From Ilumatobacteraceae bacterium (GTDB taxonomy: Bacteria > Actinomycetota > Acidimicrobiia > Acidimicrobiales > Ilumatobacteraceae), in the NCBI GenBank assembly GCA_023253435.1, contig JALRGJ010000091.1, positions 1 to 5,512 of the forward strand: 5,512 nucleotides of DNA, written 5' to 3'. The notes under the pieces were generated by a model that was not told where the DNA came from, made no database searches, and saw only the letters and a list, made by a program, of their open reading frames with translations. This document shows, piece after piece, positions 1 to 5,333 of the stretch. The position numbers and the translations under genes are program-made. Every line of letters starts with the position of its first letter. Position 1 is the first letter of the stretch.

Positions 1-1033
1 GTTGTGCGTACTTCTCAAGGGCTGCTGATTCAGAAATTCCGTGCGGTGGCTCTGAAGAAATTCGACCATCCCGAGAAATAATGGCGCGCATTTGCAGTTG
101 AAGTTCTCTCCACCAGATGACGTCTGTGAGATCGCCAAAGGTACAGCACATGGCAATTCCCGTGCCTTTGTCGGGTTGTGCAAGTGGGTGAGCGAGAACA
201 GGAACTTCAACGTTGAAGAGTGGTGTGCGAACAGTTTTTCCGAAGTGCGGTATGTATCTCTCATCTTCTGGATGAGCAATGAGAGCAACGCACGCAGGTA
301 ACAATTCTGGACGGGTGGTATCGATGAGAATGTCGCCACTTCCATCTGATTTGTGAAACGCCACAGTGTGGTACGCGCCAGGGCGTTCTCTATCTTCTAG
401 TTCAGCTTGTGCAACTGCAGTTTGGAAATCTACGTCCCACAGCGTGGGAGCCTCTTGTGTGTATGCCTCATCACGCGCCAGATTTCTGAGAAATGCACGT
501 TGACTTGCGCGTCGGGAGCGTTCATCAATAGTTGCGTACAAAAGTGACCAGTCAACTGACAGACCTAGTCGACGAAACAGGTCCTCAAAAACTTTTTCAT
601 CTTGTGCCGTAAGTTCTTCGCATAGTTCGATGAAGTTAGGGCGGGAGACGGGAACAGCTTTGTGATCTTTTGGAGGATCTCCTCTAAAAGGTGGTTGCAA
701 ATTTTCTACATATGGAACAGAAGGATCACATGACACTCCGAAGTAGTTCTGCACTCGTCGTTCTGTGGGTAATCCGTTGTCGTCCCAACCCATGGGATAG
801 AAGACGCTCTTTCCCCTCATTCGCCAATAGCGGGCAACAGTGTCTGTGTGGGTGTAGCTGAACACATGACCCATGTGCAAAGAACCACTGACAGTTGGGG
901 GAGGAGTGTCTACCGAGAACACATTTTCTCGGGTGGCTGCGCGATTGAAGGCATAAGTACCCAAGGAATCCCACGCTTCAATCCATTTGGACTCAATCTG
1001 GTCAAGAGAAGGCTTGTCAGGGACTGCGGACAT
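1..1033 (-). CDS. valS: Valyl-tRNA synthetase, N-terminal 344 residues (3' end outside window)
   Basis: Class Ia enzyme that charges tRNA(Val) with valine in the cytoplasm and edits mischarged threonine. The reading frame is open from ATG at 1033 to the left edge, so the gene is cut by the window. Seen in order: the HIGH-type motif HMGH at residues 53-56 after TPPPTVSGSL; GWDDNGLPTE at 82-91; a connecting (CP1) editing domain from about residue 190, with DTTRPE at 238-243 and GTGIAMCCTFGD at 290-301. GWDDNGLPTE and the GTG-MCCTFGD block are typical of the archaeal-like ValS branch found in archaea, some actinobacteria and Rickettsia; the E. coli type has GTDHAGIATQ. The paired cysteines often seen near residues 198-203 in archaeal members are absent (LWDVDF). 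The KMSKS loop and anticodon domain lie beyond the edge. The gene is divergent from cysS, 26 bp apart. There is no clear Shine-Dalgarno sequence before the ATG. LeuS and IleS are less likely because of these motifs. Confidence 0.95.
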   Translation of the reverse strand, partial: MSAVPDKPSLDQIESKWIEAWDSLGTYAFNRAATRENVFSVDTPPPTVSGSLHMGHVFSYTHTDTVARYWRMRGKSVFYPMGWDDNGLPTERRVQNYFGVSCDPSVPYVENLQPPFRGDPPKDHKAVPVSRPNFIELCEELTAQDEKVFEDLFRRLGLSVDWSLLYATIDERSRRASQRAFLRNLARDEAYTQEAPTLWDVDFQTAVAQAELEDRERPGAYHTVAFHKSDGSGDILIDTTRPELLPACVALIAHPEDERYIPHFGKTVRTPLFNVEVPVLAHPLAQPDKGTGIAMCCTFGDLTDVIWWRELQLQMRAIISRDGRISSEPPHGISESAALEKYAQ

Positions 1034-1042
1034 AGGTCTTAA

Positions 1043-1048
1043 ATCGTA
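1043..1048 (-). promoter_or_regulatory. Candidate -10 element for valS
   Basis: Read on the minus strand this is TACGAT (pattern TANNNT), followed by 9 nt and then the valS ATG at 1033. With a start site about 7 nt downstream, the transcript would be leaderless or carry a leader of only a few bases, which fits the lack of a Shine-Dalgarno sequence. I see no good -35 at 16-18 bp upstream, where the sequence reads GAGGTT. It overlaps the proposed cysS -10 by two bases. Confidence 0.4.
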
Positions 1049-1052
1049 GGCT
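1047..1052 (+). promoter_or_regulatory. Candidate -10 element for cysS (leaderless start)
   Basis: TAGGCT (TANNNT) is followed by 7 nt and then GTG at 1060, the usual spacing for a transcript that begins at the start codon. No convincing -35 lies at the right distance; TTGTCA at 1014-1019 is too far from this hexamer. The element lies inside the second copy of the 11-bp repeat. Confidence 0.4.
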
Positions 1053-1059
1053 TGTCAGA

Positions 1060-2421
1060 GTGCTGAACCTCTATGACACCGCCACTCAGACGGTGAAACC
1101 TCTCGCACTGAGAGACCCCGAGACGGTCAGCATCTATTTGTGTGGGCCCACGGTGTACGGCCCCCCACATTTGGGGCACGGCAGAGCCACCTTGGTCTAT
1201 GACATTTTGCGTCGATACCTCTCTTATAGGGGTCTTGAGGTACGCCTTGTCTCGAATATCACTGACATTGACGACAAGATCATTCAGCGCGCCAATGATG
1301 AAGGACGGCCATGGCAAGACATCACTCACAAATGTGAGTCGGTTTGGTTCGATGCAATGGGCCGATTAGGTGTTCAGCGCCCCACAGATATTCCTCATGC
1401 CACGGAATACGTCTCTCAAATGGTGGACATGATTGCAACTTTGATCTCACGAGATGCTGCATACGCCACGAGTGATGGTGTGTATCTCAGTGTTCAAGCT
1501 GTACCCGATTACGGGCTCCTTGCTCATCAAAGTTTGGATGAGATGATGAGCGGTGGCGGGGACCGTGAAGTTTTTGGCGCGGAGAATAAGAAGCATCCTG
1601 CTGACTTTGCATTATGGAAGTTCACAAAACCTGGTGAGCCATCATGGCCATCACCGTGGGGAGACGGAAGACCTGGTTGGCATAGTGAATGTGTCGTTAT
1701 GAGTTTGGAATTGTTAGGTGAAGGTTTTGATCTTCACTGTGGTGGTGCTGACCTACGTTTTCCTCATCACGAGAATGAACGAGCACAGTCAGTAGCGCTG
1801 GGGAAGTCGTTTGCAAAACATTGGATGCACAACGGATTCGTCGTGGACCTTGAAGGCGAGAAGATGTCAAAGAGTTTGGGCAACGTTCTGAACTTGCTTG
1901 ACCTTCTCGACAAATACGATCCGCGTGCATACCGCATGTTGTTATTGCAAACTCATTACCGTTCACCGGTGCGTGTTGGCCAAGACAACATCGATTCTTG
2001 TGTGTCTGCTCTTTCTGGGCTCGATTCTTTTGCAGCACGCACGGCATTGCACGAGGGAGGAGTTGCTGATGAGAACGTCATTACACAATTCCGTGTAGCA
2101 ATGGATAACGACCTCGACACCACTTCTGTGATGGCTCTTGTCTTCGACACGGTGCGTGCTGCAAACTCTGCACTTGATTCCGGTGAAACATCAAAAGTTG
2201 CGGCATTACGTGCTGCCGTTATTGAAATATTGGACGCGCTCGGAATGCACTTGTCTGCTGGTGACGATATTTCTGCAGAAGTATCTGCTTTAGCTAAAGA
2301 CCTTGATGCTGCTCGTGCAGCAAAAGATTTTGCAACTGCTGATCGAATCAGAAATGAACTTCAAGAAGCCGGTTACGTTGTAGAGACCTCAAAAGAAGGC
2401 ACTCGCGTTCGTCGTGGCTAA
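1060..2421 (+). CDS. cysS: Cysteinyl-tRNA synthetase
   Basis: Class I synthetase that charges tRNA(Cys) with cysteine in the cytoplasm; essential for translation. At 453 residues it is complete (family about 460). Seen: CGPTVY at 28-33; HIGH motif HLGH at 37-40; NITDIDDKI at 66-74; GWHSEC at 206-211; HCGGADLRFPHHENE at 226-240; KMSKS at 268-272; a helical anticodon-binding end with TADRIRNEL. The four zinc ligands that discriminate cysteine in E. coli CysRS align with C28, C211, H236 and E240. All catalytic elements are intact. The start is GTG at 1060: the frame meets a stop at 1033-1035 and holds no other ATG, GTG or TTG in between. The length and N-terminus (LNLYDT) match the family. There is no strong ribosome binding site. 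The gene is divergent from valS, and its 3' end overlaps the transporter gene by 8 bp, so the two are probably cotranscribed. The mycothiol ligase paralog MshC is less likely, because the protein has full CysS length and a complete C-terminal domain. Confidence 0.97.
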   Translation: MLNLYDTATQTVKPLALRDPETVSIYLCGPTVYGPPHLGHGRATLVYDILRRYLSYRGLEVRLVSNITDIDDKIIQRANDEGRPWQDITHKCESVWFDAMGRLGVQRPTDIPHATEYVSQMVDMIATLISRDAAYATSDGVYLSVQAVPDYGLLAHQSLDEMMSGGGDREVFGAENKKHPADFALWKFTKPGEPSWPSPWGDGRPGWHSECVVMSLELLGEGFDLHCGGADLRFPHHENERAQSVALGKSFAKHWMHNGFVVDLEGEKMSKSLGNVLNLLDLLDKYDPRAYRMLLLQTHYRSPVRVGQDNIDSCVSALSGLDSFAARTALHEGGVADENVITQFRVAMDNDLDTTSVMALVFDTVRAANSALDSGETSKVAALRAAVIEILDALGMHLSAGDDISAEVSALAKDLDAARAAKDFATADRIRNELQEAGYVVETSKEGTRVRRG

Positions 2422-3595
2422 GAAAAATAGAGAGCCCATGCCTCAGGGTTTTTGGCCTATTTGGACAACAGTCGCACTTGACCTTGTGGGATTTGGAATT
2501 GTCGCTCCCATTTTGGGTAGATATGCAAAAGATTTTGGGGCAAATGGTCTTGAAGTAGGTCTGATGTTTGCCTCCTTCTCCGTGGCGCAGATGATTTTTT
2601 CACCAATTCTTGGTCGGGTATCCGATCGCATTGGCAGAAAACCGGTGATCATTGTTTCTCTCATCGGTACGGCAATTGGAAGTTTTATTACGGGCATCGG
2701 TGGTGCCATGTGGGTGTTGTTTGTTGGGCGCATTATTGATGGGGCATCGGGCGCCAGCGTTGCGGTTGCTCAAGGGGCAATAACAGACATTGCACCACCT
2801 GAGAGACGTGCCCAGTTACTGGGCATGTTGGGTGCTGCATTTGGAATCGGGTTTGTTGTAGGGCCAGCGCTTGGTGGCCTAGCAGCATTGGGAGGAACAC
2901 ACATTCCCTTCTTCCTTGCTGGCACCATTGCTGCCATCAATGCGGTGGCTGCCTTTATTCGCCTCCCAGAAACAAAAAGTTCTCCCACTCCTCAACTTCA
3001 AACCTCTGAAAAAAAGGCAAGTCGCTCACCTGTCCTTCTGCGTTATGCGGCAGTGGTAGCTCTTACAACATTGGGATTTTCTGGTTTTGAATCAACCTTT
3101 TCCTTGTTTGGTGGCGAGCGTTTCAATCTGACTGTTGGCTCGTCTGCAATGGTGTTTCTTTTTGTTGGAGTCATTCTCACCATTGTCCAAGGTGGTCTTA
3201 TTGGGATGTTGACTCGCAAATTTGGCTCGCGTGGTCTTTTGAGAGTTTCGATTGTTGTGGTGGCAGTGGGACTATTTCTGTTGGCGTATACGCCAAATGA
3301 GCAATGGACCGTTCTTTTTATTTCACTCATTTTGATTTCGGTGGGGCAGGGAATCGCTTCGCCGTCTTACACAACATTGGTTGCTGAAGCTGCTCCTGAA
3401 GACAGACGCGGTGAAGCTCTTGGATATCAACAAAGCGCAAGTGCTCTCGCGCGAATCGCCGGCCCAGTGATTGCGGGAGCATTATTTGACAGCGTTGGTA
3501 TTGGATCGCCGTATGTATTCGCAGGTGTTTTATTTCTTCTGGCCTTGATTGCGGCGTGGACAGTGACGCGGCCCGTTGTTGATGCCAGGACTTAA
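2414..3595 (+). CDS. Major facilitator transporter, DHA1/Tet-like
   Basis: Inner-membrane secondary transporter, 393 residues, with about 12 hydrophobic helices in two six-helix halves joined by a polar loop near residues 190-207. Seen: a helix-1 motif with an acidic residue (LDLVGFGIVAPIL, from 22; D23); motif A in the loop between helices 2 and 3 (GRVSDRIGRKP, 67-77); motif B-like R106; motif C, the antiporter signature of the drug:H+ group (GIGFVVGPALGG, 144-155); and a second-half EDRRGEALG loop. These place it with drug/H+ antiporters of the Tet/Bmr type, but the substrate cannot be read from sequence. The start is GTG at 2414, overlapping the cysS end as GTGGCTAA. An in-frame ATG at 2438 (MPQGFW) would trim eight residues and is a fair alternative. 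There is no Shine-Dalgarno sequence at 2414, which suggests translational coupling to cysS. The 3' end interlocks with the convergent small gene. Confidence 0.9.
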   Translation: MAKKNREPMPQGFWPIWTTVALDLVGFGIVAPILGRYAKDFGANGLEVGLMFASFSVAQMIFSPILGRVSDRIGRKPVIIVSLIGTAIGSFITGIGGAMWVLFVGRIIDGASGASVAVAQGAITDIAPPERRAQLLGMLGAAFGIGFVVGPALGGLAALGGTHIPFFLAGTIAAINAVAAFIRLPETKSSPTPQLQTSEKKASRSPVLLRYAAVVALTTLGFSGFESTFSLFGGERFNLTVGSSAMVFLFVGVILTIVQGGLIGMLTRKFGSRGLLRVSIVVVAVGLFLLAYTPNEQWTVLFISLILISVGQGIASPSYTTLVAEAAPEDRRGEALGYQQSASALARIAGPVIAGALFDSVGIGSPYVFAGVLFLLALIAAWTVTRPVVDART

Positions 3596-3951
3596 CGCAG
3601 CGAGTTCACCATTGCCGCCATGATGGCGACAGATACGGCTTGTGAAGCACCGATGGCCGTAATCATCTTCCAAGTTTGACTACGAAAGCCTCTTTCCATG
3701 TCTATTCGCAGTTGTGCCATGTCTTGTTTGAGTTCTGCTCTGAGGTCGGCGATCTCTTGTTTGAGTTCCGTTCTGAGGTTGGCCATCTCTGTGCGAAGCA
3801 CACCTGTGGTGAGGGCTAGGTCGTCCTTGGCAGCAAGGTGAGACCAACCTGCCGGCGGTAAATGTTCCATCAGAATGTCTCCTTCCTTTTCACCCAAGAC
3901 TTCTCGGACTCGAGAATGCAAGGTCCAACGACTGTTTTCAACTGTGCTCAA
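3592..3951 (-). CDS. Small membrane-anchored coiled-coil protein, function unknown
   Basis: 119 residues. Residues 11-36 form a conserved-looking head (LHSRVREVLGEKEGD..MEHLPPAGW). Residues 45-90 are a charged coiled coil with LR-E-L/M spacing, including two near-identical 11-mers, LRTELKQEIAD (59-69) and LRAELKQDMAQ (70-80). Residues 95-114 form one hydrophobic helix, and only a few residues follow. This suggests a C-terminally anchored protein with a cytoplasmic rod, probably oligomeric. From memory, small uncharacterised actinobacterial proteins share the 'L(L)PPxGW...KxDL' head followed by a coil and a membrane helix, and they resemble the DUF1640/CCDC90-like group; I cannot confirm the family here. 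The start used is TTG at 3951, preceded by AAGGG about 6 nt upstream. A TTG at 3921 (residue 11) is a possible shorter start, and no ATG precedes the head. The gene is divergent from the acyl-CoA dehydrogenase gene and convergent with the transporter gene. No partner is evident. Confidence 0.75.
   Translation of the reverse strand: MSTVENSRWTLHSRVREVLGEKEGDILMEHLPPAGWSHLAAKDDLALTTGVLRTEMANLRTELKQEIADLRAELKQDMAQLRIDMERGFRSQTWKMITAIGASQAVSVAIMAAMVNSLR
3721..3786 (-). repeat. 33-bp tandem repeat inside the coiled-coil gene (two copies)
   Basis: Copies at 3721-3753 and 3754-3786 match at 28 of 33 positions. Each encodes one 11-residue (hendecad) unit of the coil, reading MANLRTELKQE and IADLRAELKQD. 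A third, diverged unit at 3688-3720 encodes MAQLRIDMERG. The unit length is a multiple of three, so gain or loss of a unit keeps the frame. Confidence 0.85.
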
Positions 3952-4063
3952 AATACACCCTTGCTGTGGTCGGTAGTCACAGATGTGTGCATCGGCAGGG
4001 GTTTATCGGAGAACACATTTGACTATTTGTGTGGGTGGGGTTACTCGCCAGTAACTTTGAGGC
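3952..4063. promoter_or_regulatory. Divergent intergenic region with operator-like dyad and leaderless promoter for the acyl-CoA dehydrogenase gene
   Basis: This 112-bp gap serves two outward genes. Next to the rightward gene, TAACTT at 4052-4057 (TANNNT) is followed by 6 nt and ATG 4064, which fits a leaderless transcript. The perfect dyad GTTACT-CGCC-AGTAAC at 4040-4055 overlaps that hexamer, so a bound dimer would block the promoter. A looser dyad, ACACA at 4013-4017 and TGTGT at 4028-4032, lies further upstream, with TTGACT at 4019-4024 inside it. For the leftward gene I see only AAGGG before the TTG start and no convincing promoter. No small gene is evident here. Confidence 0.5.
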
Positions 4064-5278
4064 ATGGCTGAATTTTCATTGAACCTCTCCGATGACCAGT
4101 TGCAAATCAAAGACTGGATCCATGGTTTTGCAAAAGACGTAATGCGTCCTGCGGCTCAAGAATGGGATGACCGTGAAGAGTTTCCTTGGCCAATCGTGCA
4201 AGAGGCCGCCAAGATGGGTTTGTACGGCATTGATTTCATGATGAGCGCAATGGGCGATCCATCAGGACTCACATTGCCTGTGGCGATTGAGGAAATTTTC
4301 TGGGGCGATGCCGGACTTGGAATGGCCATCATGGGTTCTGGTCTTGCAGCAGCAGGAATCACTGGTAACGGAACACCTGAACAAATCATGGAATGGGTTC
4401 CTCAGTGTTATGGCACTGCAGACGATGTGAAGTTGGGTGCTTTCTGTGTGTCTGAGCCAGATGCAGGTTCCGATGTTTCTTCACTGCGTACGCGTGCTGT
4501 GTATGACGAAGCAACAGACGAGTGGGTGTTGAACGGAACAAAGGCATGGATCACTAACGGTGGTATCGCCAACGTTCACGTTGTTGTTGCAGCAGTTGAT
4601 CCTTCACTAAAGGGACGTGGACAAGCTTCTTTTGTTGTTCCTCCTGGAACAAAAGGTTTGTCAATGGGCCAGAAGTACAAGAAGCACGGAATCAAGGCTT
4701 CACATACTTCTGAAGTTGTTCTCGATGACGTTCGTATCCCTGGACGTTGCTTGCTTGGTGGAAAAGAAAAGCTCGATGCAAAGTTGGCACGTGCTCATGA
4801 AGCAGGTCGTACGGGTGAAGCTCAACCAGCAATGAAAACGTTTGAGGCAACTCGTCCCGCTGTTGGAGCACAAGCATTAGGAATTGCTCGCGCCGCATAT
4901 GAAATCGCTCTTGACTACGCAAAAGAGCGCGTGGCATTTGGCAAGCCCATCATTATGAATCAGGCCATTGCATTCAAACTTGCAAATATGGCTACTCAAA
5001 TCGATGCATCACGTTTGTTGATTTGGCGTGCTGCATGGCTGGGACGAAATGGTGGTTTTAAGAATGCAGAAGGGTCAATGAGCAAGTACTACGCATCAGA
5101 GACAGCTGTTCGCGTGACCGAAGAGGCCATTCAGATCTTGGGTGGTTATGGGTATACACGTGAGTACGACGTAGAGCGCATGCACCGTGACGCAAAGATT
5201 CACACCATCTTCGAAGGTACTTCAGAGATTCAGCAGTTGGTGATTGCTCGTGCAATCTCCGGCCTTCGCGTCGAGTAA
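4064..5278 (+). CDS. Acyl-CoA dehydrogenase (FAD flavoprotein)
   Basis: Oxidises an acyl-CoA thioester to the trans-2-enoyl-CoA, the first step of beta-oxidation or of branched-chain acid breakdown, and passes electrons to electron-transfer flavoprotein; cytoplasmic. It is complete at 404 residues (family about 380-400). Seen: an all-helical N-terminal domain (about 1-120); the FAD/substrate signature AFCVSEPDAGSD (126-137); NGTKAWITNG (157-166) in the beta domain; a C-terminal helical domain with RVAFGKPI (289-296), ILGGYGY (358-364) and IFEGTSEIQQ (382-391). E384 aligns with the catalytic base of medium- and short-chain enzymes. A charged stretch at about 233-257 is longer than in typical members, and the usual D-GR before IAAQALG reads EATRPAVGAQALG. 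The start is ATG at 4064. The GAGG just before it is too close to act as a normal ribosome binding site, so leaderless initiation is likely. Chain-length specificity cannot be told. A MarR-like gene converges from downstream. Confidence 0.95.
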   Translation: MAEFSLNLSDDQLQIKDWIHGFAKDVMRPAAQEWDDREEFPWPIVQEAAKMGLYGIDFMMSAMGDPSGLTLPVAIEEIFWGDAGLGMAIMGSGLAAAGITGNGTPEQIMEWVPQCYGTADDVKLGAFCVSEPDAGSDVSSLRTRAVYDEATDEWVLNGTKAWITNGGIANVHVVVAAVDPSLKGRGQASFVVPPGTKGLSMGQKYKKHGIKASHTSEVVLDDVRIPGRCLLGGKEKLDAKLARAHEAGRTGEAQPAMKTFEATRPAVGAQALGIARAAYEIALDYAKERVAFGKPIIMNQAIAFKLANMATQIDASRLLIWRAAWLGRNGGFKNAEGSMSKYYASETAVRVTEEAIQILGGYGYTREYDVERMHRDAKIHTIFEGTSEIQQLVIARAISGLRVE

Positions 5279-5304
5279 TTACTTACTCGTCTTAAAACGA
5301 CGAG
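5272..5304. terminator. Two overlapping hairpins between convergent genes
   Basis: The first dyad is CGAGTAA (5272-5278), TTAC loop, TTACTCG (5283-5289). The second is CTCGTC (5286-5291), 7-nt loop, GACGAG (5299-5304). They share 5286-5289 and cannot both form. The first begins in the last codons of the acyl-CoA dehydrogenase gene and includes its stop codon. Neither is followed by a run of T on either strand, so a classic intrinsic terminator is not supported. The position between convergent ends suggests termination or mRNA 3'-end protection, or a protein-binding dyad. Confidence 0.4.
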
Positions 5305-5333
5305 ACTGAACTGATGCGCAGTGGTCTATACGG

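Larger units (their letters stand above)
1010..1058. repeat. 11-bp perfect direct repeat flanking the valS-cysS start region
   Basis: AGGCTTGTCAG occurs at 1010-1020, inside valS codons 5-8, and again at 1048-1058, ending one base before the cysS start. The copies are 38 bp apart, start to start, in the same orientation. Downstream similarity (GGACTGCGGAC against AGTGCTGAAC) is only partial, so if this is an old duplication it is short. The second copy contains most of the proposed cysS -10 element. It may be a protein-binding site present twice, the trace of a small duplication, or chance. Confidence 0.6.

Noticed and set aside
92..301. Short plus-strand open frame opposite valS
   Set aside because: It lies antisense to the conserved ValS editing domain, has no recognisable protein features and no ribosome binding site.
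913..932. 7-bp inverted repeat CCGAGAA/TTCTCGG inside valS
   Set aside because: It lies within conserved coding sequence about 100 nt from the start. A 7-bp dyad with a short loop is expected about once or twice in a window this size by chance.
726..974. 82-codon minus-strand frame within valS
   Set aside because: It is the wrong frame on the same strand as valS; the true frame carries HMGH and GWDDNGLPTE across this stretch.
1697..2047. 116-codon minus-strand frame opposite cysS
   Set aside because: It is antisense to the HCGGADLRFPHHENE and KMSKS regions and is cysteine-rich and low in order, as expected of a shadow frame.
3721..3786. Tandem repeats as a CRISPR or other noncoding array
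   Set aside because: The units are adjacent without spacers, in frame, and encode hendecads of a coiled coil.
4009..4020. GAGAACACATTT, also present at 915-926
   Set aside because: One 12-mer shared by two distant places is about what chance gives in 5.5 kb, and the contexts are unrelated.
4019..4047. TTGACT as a -35 with TACTCG as its -10 for the acyl-CoA dehydrogenase gene
   Set aside because: The -10 match is poor (no final T). TAACTT at 4052-4057 fits better and gives a leaderless start.
3862..4071. 69-codon plus-strand frame spanning the intergenic region
   Set aside because: It is antisense to the coiled-coil gene head and overlaps the acyl-CoA dehydrogenase start; it has no recognisable domain or ribosome binding site.
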